Below, piece by piece: positions 7,759-16,415 of a DNA stretch of 64,000 bases; the stretch's first letter is position 1; each line of letters opens with the position of its first letter. The DNA is from Candidatus Leucobacter sulfamidivorax (GTDB taxonomy: Bacteria; Actinomycetota; Actinomycetes; Actinomycetales; Microbacteriaceae), in contig QZLF01000002.1 of the NCBI GenBank assembly GCA_016771945.1, positions 744,001 through 808,000 on the forward strand, given 5' to 3'. The notes below the pieces were generated by a model that made no database searches, was not told the origin of the DNA, and worked only from the letters and a program-made list of their open reading frames with translations. The position numbers and the translations under genes are program-made.

Positions 7759-9029
7759 AACGGGCCGGCGCCTTCGTGGAGGGCCTCAGCGAGGTGCAGG
7801 AGCTGGTCGACGACCTCGCCGCCGATCTCGGGCGCTCGGTCACGGTGGACAACCCCGAGTTCGAGTTCGTGTGCGCGAGCGCGCAGACCGGCCCGATCGA
7901 CGGGCCGCGCATCGCCGCGATCATCGACCGCGCCCCGCCGCGCGGCCCGCTGCCGTGGCTGCTCGGGCACGGCATCGAGACCGCGACCTCGCCGGTGCGG
8001 ATCGCGGCGAACGAGGAGCACGGCCTGCTCGCCCGCATCTGCTTCCCGGTGCGCGGCGAGGAGGGCGAACTGCTCGCGTACCTCTGGCTGTTCGACGAGC
8101 CCCGCGTCGAGGCCGCCGAGGTCGAGCGCACGCTCGAGACGGTCGCGGCGCTGGCCGCGGTCATGATCGGCGGCGACCGGGCGCTCCTCGCCAGGGTCGA
8201 GGAGGCCCGCGCGCACGCGGACGGAGTGCTCGCTTCTCGGGCGGGAGCGCTCGAGGCCGCGATCGCCGGCGGATACCTCGCGGTCGAGGGTGAGCTCCTC
8301 GTGCACGTGGCCCGGCTCGCCGACGCGGTGGACGGCTCGCCGCGCATCGGCCAGGGAGCGCTGGTGCGACGGCTGCTCGCCGCCCTCCATCGCGGTCGCC
8401 CCGGGTGCGGCTTCCTGCTCTCCGAGAGCGCGGCCGGACTCGTGGTGATCGAGCGCAGCCGCGGCGGCGACGACACCGGGCGCACGCTTCGACGACTGGA
8501 GCGGGCGGTCGCGGATGCGGATGCGGAGCTCGTGTCGGTCGGATCCGCCGGATGCGCGACGTCCTCGCCGATCGACGCCTGCGTGCGTCGTGCGCGCTTC
8601 AGCGCCGAGGTGGCCGCGCTGATCGGGCACCGCGACGGCCCGCTCGCCTGGGAGGATCTCGGCGCGTGGCGGCCGCTGATCGGGTGGAGCCTCGACCGCG
8701 ACGCGATCGCCGGCATCAGCCCCGACGCGGAGCGACTGCTCTCATCGGACGCGCGCGACTACGCCGACACGCTCGTCGCCTATCTCGACCACGCGCGGAA
8801 CACCACGGAGACGAGCGGGGCCCTCTTCATCCACCGGGCGACGCTGCACTACCGGCTGCAGCGCGTCCGAGCGGTGCTCGGGGACGAGGCGCTGGACGAC
8901 GGCTGGCGCGCGACGGCGCTGCATATCGCGCTGCGGCTGCACTCCGCGTTGCAGGATCGTGCACTCCAGGAGCGTGCATTGCAGGATCGTGCGCTGCGGG
9001 ACGCGGCGCGGCGGACGCGCCCTCAGTAG
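7752..9029 (+). CDS. PucR-family transcriptional regulator
   Basis: 425 residues. The C-terminal PucR-type HTH is clear (about 340-395; DTLVAYLDHARNTTETSGALFIHRATLHYRL). The N-terminal two thirds resemble the GAF/linker sensor region of CdaR/PucR regulators. It is divergent from the 2-oxoacid decarboxylase and ends convergently with hpaI, the two stops overlapping by 7 bp. It probably controls the decarboxylase and perhaps the arylacetate genes (inference). The C-terminus carries a four-unit pentapeptide repeat. There is no SD, and the start seems leaderless. Confidence 0.85.
   Translation: MSKRAGAFVEGLSEVQELVDDLAADLGRSVTVDNPEFEFVCASAQTGPIDGPRIAAIIDRAPPRGPLPWLLGHGIETATSPVRIAANEEHGLLARICFPVRGEEGELLAYLWLFDEPRVEAAEVERTLETVAALAAVMIGGDRALLARVEEARAHADGVLASRAGALEAAIAGGYLAVEGELLVHVARLADAVDGSPRIGQGALVRRLLAALHRGRPGCGFLLSESAAGLVVIERSRGGDDTGRTLRRLERAVADADAELVSVGSAGCATSSPIDACVRRARFSAEVAALIGHRDGPLAWEDLGAWRPLIGWSLDRDAIAGISPDAERLLSSDARDYADTLVAYLDHARNTTETSGALFIHRATLHYRLQRVRAVLGDEALDDGWRATALHIALRLHSALQDRALQERALQDRALRDAARRTRPQ
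8946..9005 (+). repeat. 15-bp tandem repeat encoding the pentapeptide tail of the PucR protein
   Basis: Four 15-bp units encode ALQDR, ALQER, ALQDR and ALRDA directly before the C-terminal ARRTRPQ. Units one and three differ by only one or two bases. The segment is helical and strongly charged, beyond the end of the normal PucR HTH, and looks like a recent repeat expansion. Confidence 0.75.
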
Positions 9030-9853
9030 CTCCCGCGCGGCGACGCGCTCGCCGCATCGCCGTCCCCGCCGCCCTCCGGGATGAAGCGGTCGACCAGGGC
9101 CTCGCTCTGCCGCGCGAGCATCGCCACGTCCGCGCCGACCGCCACGAAGGAGGCCCCCGCCTCGATGTAGCGCTCGGCGTCGGCCGGCACGAAGGCGTTG
9201 ACGCCGACGGGCTTGCCCGCGGCCCGGCCCGCCTCGATCGCGCGCAGCACGTTCGCGACGACCTCCGGATGCGACTGCTGGCCGATGCGCCCCATCGACG
9301 CCGCCATGTCCGAGGGTCCGACGAAGAGCGCGTCGACGCCGTCCACCGCGGCGATCGCCTCGACGTTCTCAGCTGCCGTCGCCGACTCGATCTGCACGGT
9401 CAGGCTGATCGTCTCGGCCGCGCGCTGCAGGTAGCCGTCGACGCGGTTCCACCTCGCCGAGCGGGCGAGCGCCGAGCCGACGCCGCGCACCCCGTTCACC
9501 GGGTAGTGCACGGCGCGCACGACCTCCTCTGCCTGCGCGACCGTGTCGACCATGGGGATGAGCAGGTTCTGCGCGCCCAGGTCGAGGAACTGCTTGATGA
9601 TCACCGTGTCGCCGACCGGCGGTCGCACGAGCGGCGCCACGGGGTAGGCCGACATCGCGTAGAGCTGGGCGAGCACCGACTCGAGGCCGTTGGGGGAGTG
9701 CTCGGCGTCGAGCAGCACCCAGTCGCAGCCGCTCGAGGCCATGATCTCGGCGGTGATCGGGCTGCCCGCGCAGGCCCACAGTCCGATGAGCGGGCGATCG
9801 CTCTCGCGCAGCCGCTCGGTGAGCGTCGGGGGCAGGCTCAGGCGAATCGGCAC
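9023..9853 (-). CDS. hpaI: 4-hydroxy-2-oxoheptane-1,7-dioate aldolase
   Basis: Class II HpcH/HpaI aldolase of 276 residues from a GTG at 9853 that overlaps the end of hpaH by 16 bp, indicating translational coupling. Motifs fit HpaI: the base His in LDAEHSPN, the Arg in PLVRPPVGD, the metal Glu in VQIESATA and Asp in FVGPSDMA. It cleaves HHED to pyruvate and succinic semialdehyde, the last step of the homoprotocatechuate meta pathway. The C-terminus is slightly extended (GGGDGDAASASPRGSY). Its stop overlaps that of the convergent PucR gene. Confidence 0.93.
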   Translation of the reverse strand: MPIRLSLPPTLTERLRESDRPLIGLWACAGSPITAEIMASSGCDWVLLDAEHSPNGLESVLAQLYAMSAYPVAPLVRPPVGDTVIIKQFLDLGAQNLLIPMVDTVAQAEEVVRAVHYPVNGVRGVGSALARSARWNRVDGYLQRAAETISLTVQIESATAAENVEAIAAVDGVDALFVGPSDMAASMGRIGQQSHPEVVANVLRAIEAGRAAGKPVGVNAFVPADAERYIEAGASFVAVGADVAMLARQSEALVDRFIPEGGGDGDAASASPRGSY

Positions 9854-10623
9854 GTCACGCTCCCGAGCTGCCCGTAATCGGCGTGCACGGTGTCGCCCTT
9901 CGACACCCACATGGGCCGGGTGAACGAGCCGGCGAGGATGATCTCGCCCGCCGCGAGGCTCTGACCGTGCTGCGCGAGCTTGTTCGCGAGCCAGGCGACG
10001 CCCATCGCCGGGTTGCCGAGCACGGCGCCCGCGACCCCCGACTCCTCGATCGTCTCGTTGCGGTAGAGCATGGCCGAGACCCAGGGCAGGTCGACCTGAT
10101 CGATCGTGACCGGCCTGCCGCCGATCACCATGGCGCCCATCGCCGCGTTGTCGCTGATGGTGTCCACGATGGTGCGGCCCTCGAGCTCCAGGTGCGAGTT
10201 CAGCACCTCGAGCGCCGGCACCACGTAGGCCGTCGCGTCGAGCACGTCGAAGATGGTCGTGTCCGGGCCGACGAGCGGCTTCGAGAGCACGAACGCGAGC
10301 TCGACCTCGATGCGCACGTTCGAGAAGCGGTCGAACTCGAGCACGGAGCCCGACTCGACGACCATGTCGTCGTGGATCACGCCGTAGTCGGGCTCGGTGA
10401 TGCCCGTCGCGACCTGCATCACCTTCGAGGTGAGGCCGATCTTGTGCCCGACGAGACGGGCCCCGTTCTCGATGCGGCGATCCGACCACACCTTCTGGAT
10501 CGCGTAAGAGTCCTCGACCACCATGCCGGGGTAGCGCGCGGTGAGGCGGGGCAGCACGGCGCGGTCGCGATCCGCCTGCACCAGCTCCTCCGCGATGGAT
10601 TCGATCTGAGACTGTTCGAGCAC
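9838..10623 (-). CDS. hpaH: 2-oxohept-4-ene-1,7-dioate hydratase
   Basis: The GTG at 10623 has GGAGG four bases upstream and gives 261 residues; an in-frame GTG at 10638 would add five residues without an SD. The sequence is the HpaH/MhpD hydratase family, with VGHKIGLTSKVMQ, the metal Glu pair in RIEVELAFVL, and GNPAMGVAWLANKL. It hydrates the enol diacid to 4-hydroxy-2-oxoheptanedioate, the substrate of the overlapping hpaI. The upstream esterase ends about 60 bp earlier on the same strand. Confidence 0.93.
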   Translation of the reverse strand: MLEQSQIESIAEELVQADRDRAVLPRLTARYPGMVVEDSYAIQKVWSDRRIENGARLVGHKIGLTSKVMQVATGITEPDYGVIHDDMVVESGSVLEFDRFSNVRIEVELAFVLSKPLVGPDTTIFDVLDATAYVVPALEVLNSHLELEGRTIVDTISDNAAMGAMVIGGRPVTIDQVDLPWVSAMLYRNETIEESGVAGAVLGNPAMGVAWLANKLAQHGQSLAAGEIILAGSFTRPMWVSKGDTVHADYGQLGSVTCRFA

Positions 10624-10684
10624 GGGGCCTCCACTCACTCGGGTTCAGCAGCGATCGTAGTGGAAACGGCGCGGCGGCGCGCCG

Positions 10685-11566
10685 TCACTCCTCTCCGCCC
10701 GCCATGAACGCGCCCGCCTCCTCGATCACCGCTCGCCCCTCGCCGAGCAGGCCGGCGAACAGTCCCCAGACATGGGGCATGCCCGGCCAGACGTGCAGGG
10801 TGACGTCGACTCCGGCCAGGGCGGCGCGCTCGGCGAGTCGCGTCGCGTCGGAGAGTAGGATCTCGGCCTCGCCGACCTCGACGAGCAGGGGCGGCAGCCC
10901 CGAGAGCTCGGCGAAGAGGGGCGAGGCGGCGGGAGTCCCGGCGGGCAGCCCGCCCAGGTAGTGGGCCGCCGCGGCGGCGAGACCCTCCCGGTCGAGGCTC
11001 GGATCCGCCTCGGCCTTCGCGGTCATGCTCGCCCCGCTCAGCGCGAGGTCGAGCCAGGGGGAGAAGAGCACCGCGCGGGCGGGAAGGGGGAGTCCGGCGT
11101 CGCGGAGCGCGACGAGCAGCGCGAGGGCGAGTCCGCCGCCGGCCGAGTCGCCGGCTACGACGATCCGGTTCGCGGGATAGCCCAGCTCGAGGAGGCCCCG
11201 GTAGACCGCGATCGCGTCGTCGAGCGCGGCGGGGTGCGGGTGCTCTGGGGCGAGACGGTAGTCGGCCGCGAAGAGCGCCGCGCCCGCGGCGCGCGCGAGG
11301 CTCGTCGCGTACTCGCGGTAGGCGAGTGCCGAGCCGATCGTGTAGCCGCCGCCGTGCAGGTAGAGCAGCACGCGCTCGCCCGGGGCCTCCATCCAGATGC
11401 CGGGCACGCCGCCGATCTCGCGCTGCTCGGTGACTGTCGACTCGTCGCCCGGGAGCGAGACGAGCATCCCCTCGAAGACGGGCCGCATCTCCTCCGGGGG
11501 CGCCGAGAAGCTGACGGGTCCGCCCCGCAGCAGGCCGATCAGCTGTTCCAGTTCCTGAGCGCTCAT
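10685..11566 (-). CDS. Alpha/beta-hydrolase, hormone-sensitive-lipase (family IV) esterase
   Basis: The ATG at 11566 with AGGAGG eight bases upstream gives 293 residues. The oxyanion motif HGGG (71-74) and nucleophile elbow GDSAGG with Ser141 are present. The His is near the C-terminus in WPGMPHVWG. It should hydrolyse short acyl or aryl esters. It lies at the head of the hpaH-hpaI unit, suggesting release of an aromatic acid from an ester, but the substrate is unknown. A GC hairpin (11591-11613) lies in the leader. Confidence 0.85.
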   Translation of the reverse strand: MSAQELEQLIGLLRGGPVSFSAPPEEMRPVFEGMLVSLPGDESTVTEQREIGGVPGIWMEAPGERVLLYLHGGGYTIGSALAYREYATSLARAAGAALFAADYRLAPEHPHPAALDDAIAVYRGLLELGYPANRIVVAGDSAGGGLALALLVALRDAGLPLPARAVLFSPWLDLALSGASMTAKAEADPSLDREGLAAAAAHYLGGLPAGTPAASPLFAELSGLPPLLVEVGEAEILLSDATRLAERAALAGVDVTLHVWPGMPHVWGLFAGLLGEGRAVIEEAGAFMAGGEE

Positions 11567-11590
11567 TCCGTCGTCCTCCTCATCCGCCGG

Positions 11591-11613
11591 GTCGCCGCGC
11601 CGCTGCGGCGGAG
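11591..11613 (-). repeat. GC hairpin in the esterase leader, near-copy of one at 18970
   Basis: CGCCGC-GCCGCT-GCGGCG can form a short stem. The 23-bp stretch matches 20 of 23 bases of 18970-18992, which lies at the same kind of place, before the start of another leftward gene (the BVMO-like flavoprotein). It may be a small dispersed repeat. Confidence 0.4.
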
Positions 11614-11697
11614 TCCTCCCGTACGGCCAGGCTACGACCGGCCGGGCGGCCCGCCCAGTGATCGCTCGCACGGCGATGTGCAGACAGTGCACTCTTC

Positions 11698-11757
11698 GAC
11701 GATCGCGACGACGATCGCGACGACGATCGCGGCGGCGACCCCGGCGGCGACCCCGGC
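11698..11757. repeat. Five tandem 12-bp repeats
   Basis: Three units of the type GACGATCGCGAC (the third ends GGC) are followed by two exact units of GGCGACCCCGGC. The array lies between divergent genes and is multiple-of-three periodic, but no open gene covers it convincingly. Possibly an accidental expansion, a nucleoid-protein site or a remnant of coding DNA. Confidence 0.7.
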
Positions 11758-11839
11758 TAGGCGGCCGCGAGACCGCCCGTTCGCGGGCTTCGTTTCGGAT
11801 TCGTGATGTTTCAAGAGGATTTCGGGACTTGTGTTTTTG

Positions 11840-11853
11840 TCAACGTCCGTAGA
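11840..11853. promoter_or_regulatory. Candidate operator upstream of the ABC importer (site F)
   Basis: TCAAC-GTCC-GTAGA, with four of five pairs symmetrical, sits about 130 bp before the binding-protein start in an AT-rich promoter-like segment. It shares the TCNAC-N4-GTNGA core with sites at 7745, 31036, 33481, 35441, 35497 and, weakly, 39641. Confidence 0.45.
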
Positions 11854-11984
11854 AAATGAAATTCGACAGCACGCCGAGGTGATGCTCGCCCCGACTCCGA
11901 AGCGCTCAGCGCCGACGGTCGGCGGGAGGGGATCCGGTGCCGCTTTCACCCACATCCATGTCCAGGCAACCGAGAGAAGAAGAC

Positions 11985-13529
11985 ATGAAGAAAACACTGA
12001 TGGGCCTTGCGGCGGTCGCCGCCGCCGCGCTCGCCCTGACCGCCTGCGCGGGCGGTTCCGACGGCTCCGGCGGAGGCGGAGGCGAGGGCCAGGCCGAGGG
12101 CGGCACGCAGCTGCGCATCGGCAACTTCCTCGACGTCACCTCCTGGGATCCCTCGAGCGCCGACATCGGCTTCGACGGCCCCTACCTGTCGGCCATCTAC
12201 GACCCGCTCCTCGCGATCAACGACAAGGGCGAGCCGCAGCCCGCGCTCGCGACCCAGTGGGAGACCTCCGAGGACTTCCTCACGATCACGCTCGACATCC
12301 GCACCGACGCGAAGTTCTCGACCGGCACCCCCGTCGACGCCGACGCGGTGGTGAAGAGCCTCGAGTACCTCAAGGACGGCATCCGCTCGAACGAGGCCTA
12401 CCAGAAGGTCGACAGCTTCGAGAAGGTCGACGACGATACCGTCGCGATCCACCTCACCGAGCGCGACGACACGATCCTCTACTTCATGGGTCTCGGCCGC
12501 AGCTACGTCATGGATCCCGAGGCGATCGACGCTGGCACCCTCGCGGAGACCCCGGTCGGCTCGGGCCCCTACACCCTGAGCGCCGACTCGATCCCGGGCG
12601 CCGAGTACAAGTTCGACAAGGTCGCGGACCACTGGGCCGCCGCCGACTTCGCCTTCGATCCGCTCGTGATCACCCCGGCGAACGGCGACCCGACGGCGCT
12701 CCTGAACGGCATGGAGGGCGGTCAGTTCGACCTCATCTACGGCGACCCGACCGGTGTCGAGATGGCACCCGAGAAGGGCTGGAACGTCTCGAGCGACGTG
12801 GCCACCTGGAACGGCCTGCAGATCACCGACCGCACCGGCGAGATGGTGCCGGCGCTCGGCGACAAGCGCGTGCGCCAGGCCCTGAACCTGGCCTTCAGCG
12901 GTGAGGATCTGCTCGCCTCGGTACGCCAGGGCATCGGCGCGGTGACCAACCAGGTCTTCCCCGACGGCGGCGCGGGCAACCTGCCCGAGCTCAACTCGCT
13001 CTACGAGCCGGCCAACATCGAAGAGGCCAAGAAGCTGCTCGCCGAGGCGGGCTACGCGGACGGCTTCGACGTGACCATGCCCATGGCGGGTCCCTTCCAG
13101 GCCTGGCAGCCCACGATCGAGCAGGTGTTCGGCGAGCTCGGCATCCGCGTCACCTTCGACGAGTACCAGTTCCAGGACTACATGGGCAACGTCGGCAACT
13201 ACCCGATGTTCGTCGCGGTGCTCGCCATGGACAGCAACCCGGTCGCCACGGTCGAGCGGCAGATCGCCAACCCGCAGTGGTACAACCCGCGCACCGGCCT
13301 CGACGCCCACCCCGAGATCCAGGCGCAGGTCGACGCGGTGTTCTCCGCCGAGCCCGGCGACGCGCAGATCGCGGAGATCGAGAAGCTGAACACCATGGTG
13401 ACCGAGGAGGCCTGGTTCGCCGTGTGGCTCCAGTCGAACAACTCCTACGTCTCGGCCGCTAACATCGAGGTCCAGCCCGTCGTCGGCATGATGTTCCCGA
13501 CGCTGCGGCAGATCTCGGTCGTCGGCTGA
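11985..13529 (+). CDS. ABC transporter substrate-binding lipoprotein, family 5
   Basis: 514 residues from the ATG at 11985. A signal peptide ends in the lipobox LTAC with Cys21 as the lipid-anchored residue, followed by a Gly/Ser-rich linker. The mature part is an extracytoplasmic solute-binding protein of family 5 (DppA/OppA), with the typical early segment YDPLLAINDKGEPQPALATQWE. It delivers a peptide or similar ligand to the permeases encoded next. The ligand is unknown. First gene of a four-gene importer operon. Confidence 0.93.
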   Translation: MKKTLMGLAAVAAAALALTACAGGSDGSGGGGGEGQAEGGTQLRIGNFLDVTSWDPSSADIGFDGPYLSAIYDPLLAINDKGEPQPALATQWETSEDFLTITLDIRTDAKFSTGTPVDADAVVKSLEYLKDGIRSNEAYQKVDSFEKVDDDTVAIHLTERDDTILYFMGLGRSYVMDPEAIDAGTLAETPVGSGPYTLSADSIPGAEYKFDKVADHWAAADFAFDPLVITPANGDPTALLNGMEGGQFDLIYGDPTGVEMAPEKGWNVSSDVATWNGLQITDRTGEMVPALGDKRVRQALNLAFSGEDLLASVRQGIGAVTNQVFPDGGAGNLPELNSLYEPANIEEAKKLLAEAGYADGFDVTMPMAGPFQAWQPTIEQVFGELGIRVTFDEYQFQDYMGNVGNYPMFVAVLAMDSNPVATVERQIANPQWYNPRTGLDAHPEIQAQVDAVFSAEPGDAQIAEIEKLNTMVTEEAWFAVWLQSNNSYVSAANIEVQPVVGMMFPTLRQISVVG

Positions 13530-13617
13530 CCGCAGTCCGGGCGGGGTCGCGCATGCGGCCCCGTCCGGATCCCGTCTTCTCCCTCTCCCTCTCCCCGATC
13601 CCCGAATCAGGACCCCC

Positions 13618-14559
13618 ATGATCAGATTCACGCTCAAGCGGCTCATCTCCGGCGTGATCCTGCTGTTCGCCGTGGCGATCGGCACCTTCTTCCTCGCGCA
13701 CGCGGCGATCCCGGATCCGACGCTGGGGCTCCTCGGCACCGCGGCCACCCCCGAGGCGCAGCAGGCGCTCGCCGCCAAGATCGGGACGGACCGGCCGCTC
13801 ATGGTCCAGTTCTGGGACTGGTTCACGCATCTGCTGCGCGGCGACTTCGGGGACTCCTGGAAGAACTTCACCCCCGTCGGCAAGCAGATCGCGGTCAAGT
13901 TCCCCGTCACCCTCTCGGTCGTGAGCCTCGCGATCCTGCTCTCCGCCATCCTGGGCCTCGTCTTCGGCGTCACCGCCGGCCTGCGCCCCGGCAGCTGGAT
14001 CGACCGGGCCGTCAAGATCGGCGCGGTCGTGCTCTTCGCCCTCCCGGGCTTCTGGGTGGCGCTCGTGCTCGTCATGGTGTTCGCGGTGCAGCTCAAGTGG
14101 TTCCCCGCGGTTGGCTACGTGCAGCCGGGCCAGTCGATCGGCGGCTGGCTGCTCTCGATCACCCTGCCGGCCGTCGCGCTCGCGCTCGGCGCCGTCGTCA
14201 TGGTCGCCGAGCAGCTGCGCAACGCCATCATTCAGGCCGACGGCCAGGACTACGTGCGCACCCTCCGCAGCCGCGGCCTCCCGTCGTGGCGCGTCACGGT
14301 GCACCTCCTGCGCAACGCCGCGCCCGCATCGCTCACGATCCTCGCGCTCATGTTCGTGGCGCTCCTCTCGGGCGCCGTCGTGGTCGAGAACATCTTCGCG
14401 CTTCCCGGCATCGGCGCGCTGACCCAGGGCTCCTCGCAGAACGGGGACATCCCGATGCTGCTCGGGATCACGGTCGTCGCCGTCGTCTTCGTCGTCATCG
14501 TCAACTTCCTGCTCGACATCCTGCTCGGTTGGATCAACCCGAAGGCCCGCGTCAAATGA
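13618..14559 (+). CDS. ABC transporter permease, DppB/OppB type
   Basis: 313 residues with an N-terminal span (10-30), a periplasmic loop and five further spans. The EAA loop is visible at about 205-235 (DYVRTLRSRGLPSWRVTVHLL). It is the first membrane subunit of the family-5 importer. Its TGA overlaps the next ATG as ATGA, indicating coupling. Confidence 0.93.
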   Translation: MIRFTLKRLISGVILLFAVAIGTFFLAHAAIPDPTLGLLGTAATPEAQQALAAKIGTDRPLMVQFWDWFTHLLRGDFGDSWKNFTPVGKQIAVKFPVTLSVVSLAILLSAILGLVFGVTAGLRPGSWIDRAVKIGAVVLFALPGFWVALVLVMVFAVQLKWFPAVGYVQPGQSIGGWLLSITLPAVALALGAVVMVAEQLRNAIIQADGQDYVRTLRSRGLPSWRVTVHLLRNAAPASLTILALMFVALLSGAVVVENIFALPGIGALTQGSSQNGDIPMLLGITVVAVVFVVIVNFLLDILLGWINPKARVK

Positions 14560-16415
14560 CCGCTCCGCTCACCGACAACATCGACCCGCGCGCGGTGCGC
14601 CGCGGCTCGATCTTCGCGCGCCTCATGCGCCGCCCCGCCGGCGCCATCTCCTTCCTGGTGCTCGTCCTCGTCATCCTGGTCGCGATCCTCGCGCCGTGGA
14701 TCTCGCCGCAGGACCCGAACTTCGTCGATCTCTCGGCCGCCCGCGCGCTGCCGAGCCCCGAGCACTGGCTCGGCGGCGACACCTCGGGCCGCGACGTGCT
14801 CAGCCGCCTCATCTGGGGCACCCAGATCACTCTCTGGGGCGCGCTCGTCGCGATCGTGACCGCCGTCGTGCTGGGCGTGCCCTCGGGCCTCGCCGCCGGC
14901 TACTACGGCGGCGCGACCGACCGCATCGGCACCTGGGTCAGCGACGGCCTGCAGGCGATCCCCGGCATGATCATCCTGCTCATCGTCGCCGCGAGCACCC
15001 GCAACGACTTCACGCTGCTCATGATCACGGTCGGCGTCTTCATGGCTCCCGGCTACTTCCGCCTCACCCGCTCGACCGTGCTCGCCGTGCGCAACGAGGC
15101 CTACGTCGACGCCGCGCGCGTCGCCGGCCTCTCCGACGGCCGCATCATGGCGCGGCACGTGATCCGCCAGGTCTTCGCGCCCATCGTCATCCAGTCCGCG
15201 CTCACCGCGGGCATGGCCATGGGCATGCAGGCCGGCCTGCAGTTCCTCGGCATCGGCGGCGGCACGACCCCGGGCTGGGGCGCCGCCATGAACGAGGGCT
15301 TCCGGGTCATGCGCACCGATCCGCTGCTGCTGCTCTGGCCCTCGCTCGCCCTCGGCATCACGGTCGCCGCGCTCGCGATCCTGGGCTCGACCCTCGCCGA
15401 CGTGATCAGCGTGCAGACACCGACGCTGTCGCGCCGGCAGCGCAAGCGGATCGCCGCGGAGAACGCCGCGAAGCGACCCGCCGATCAGACCGCCTCGACC
15501 ACCGGCTCGATCTCGGTCGCCGCGGTCGACTCGGCCGTGCGGCTCGAGAACCTGCGGGTCAACTACGAGACGCCGAACGGCCCCGTGGAGGTCGTGCACG
15601 GCATCACCCTCGACGTCGCCCCCGGCGAGGTGCTCGGCATCGTCGGCGAGTCGGGATCGGGCAAGTCGCAGACGGTGTTCTCGATGCTCGACCTGCTGCC
15701 GAAGTCGGGCTACTACACGGCCGACGCGATCTGGATCGGCGGCGAGGACGTGACCGCGCTCTCGAAGAAGGACCGGCATCGGCTGCTGGGCGACGAGATC
15801 GGCTACATCCCGCAGGAGCCGATGACGAACCTCGACCCCTCGTACACGATCGGCTATCAGCTCACCGAGCCGCTGCGCGCCGTGCACGGCATGGGCAAGG
15901 GCGAGGCACGGGCCCGGGCGCTCGAGATGCTCACCCGCGTGGGCATCCACGATCCGAAGCGCGTCATGAAGTCGTATCCGCACGAGCTCTCGGGCGGCAT
16001 GGCCCAGCGCGTGCTCATCGCGGGCGCGATCGCGGGCAAGCCCTCGGTGCTCGTCGCCGACGAGCCGACCACCGCCCTCGACGTCACGGTGCAGGCCGAG
16101 GTGCTGGAGCTGCTGCGCGAGCTGCAGCAGGAGTACCACATGGCGCTCGTCATCGTGACCCACAACTTCGGCGTCGTCGCCGACATCTGCGACCGCGTCG
16201 TCGTGATGCGCGGCGGATCGATCGTCGAGATCGACGACGTCGGCCCGATCTTCGCCCACCCCGAGAGCGACTACACCCGAGAGCTCATCGCCGCCTCGCT
16301 GGACGGCGCGGAGAGCCGCGGCGAGCTCGACCGCGAGCTCGCGGGAGCCGCCGCGGGCGGATCGGGCGCGGGATCCGGATCCGGATCCGCCGGTACCGAG
16401 GAGGAGCAGGCATGA
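14556..16415 (+). CDS. Fused ABC permease (DppC-like) and ATPase (DppD-like)
   Basis: One uninterrupted 619-residue frame from the ATGA overlap. The permease half (about 1-300) has the DppC N-terminal region and EAA loop (EAYVDAARVAGLSDGRIMARH). A charged linker (about 295-330) leads to an ATPase half with Walker A GESGSGKSQ, signature LSGGMAQRV and Walker B VLVADEPT. In most importers these are separate genes. The protein ends in a Gly/Ser tail encoded by repeated GGATCC units. It would place one permease and one ATPase permanently in the same complex. The other ATPase gene overlaps its end (ATGA). Confidence 0.92.
   Translation: MTAPLTDNIDPRAVRRGSIFARLMRRPAGAISFLVLVLVILVAILAPWISPQDPNFVDLSAARALPSPEHWLGGDTSGRDVLSRLIWGTQITLWGALVAIVTAVVLGVPSGLAAGYYGGATDRIGTWVSDGLQAIPGMIILLIVAASTRNDFTLLMITVGVFMAPGYFRLTRSTVLAVRNEAYVDAARVAGLSDGRIMARHVIRQVFAPIVIQSALTAGMAMGMQAGLQFLGIGGGTTPGWGAAMNEGFRVMRTDPLLLLWPSLALGITVAALAILGSTLADVISVQTPTLSRRQRKRIAAENAAKRPADQTASTTGSISVAAVDSAVRLENLRVNYETPNGPVEVVHGITLDVAPGEVLGIVGESGSGKSQTVFSMLDLLPKSGYYTADAIWIGGEDVTALSKKDRHRLLGDEIGYIPQEPMTNLDPSYTIGYQLTEPLRAVHGMGKGEARARALEMLTRVGIHDPKRVMKSYPHELSGGMAQRVLIAGAIAGKPSVLVADEPTTALDVTVQAEVLELLRELQQEYHMALVIVTHNFGVVADICDRVVVMRGGSIVEIDDVGPIFAHPESDYTRELIAASLDGAESRGELDRELAGAAAGGSGAGSGSGSAGTEEEQA

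Larger units (their letters stand above)
11567..11984. other. 418-bp divergent intergenic region between the esterase and the ABC importer
   Basis: No gene is supported here. It holds, in order: a GC hairpin at 11591-11613 near the esterase start; a short GTGCA/TGCAC inverted repeat near 11678-11692; five 12-bp tandem repeats at 11698-11757; an AT-rich segment (about 11790-11875) likely to contain the importer promoter; and a TCAAC-GTCC-GTAGA palindrome at 11840-11853. A weak purine-rich site precedes the ATG at 11985. Confidence 0.6.

Noticed and set aside
5913-8630. A 905-residue version of the 2-oxoacid decarboxylase
   Set aside because: The additional N-terminus is antisense to PucR; the GTG at 7592 has a good SD and gives the normal family length.
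16360-16395. GGATCC repeats as a regulatory array
   Set aside because: They encode the Gly/Ser tail of the fused ABC protein and are explained as a linker-like coding repeat.
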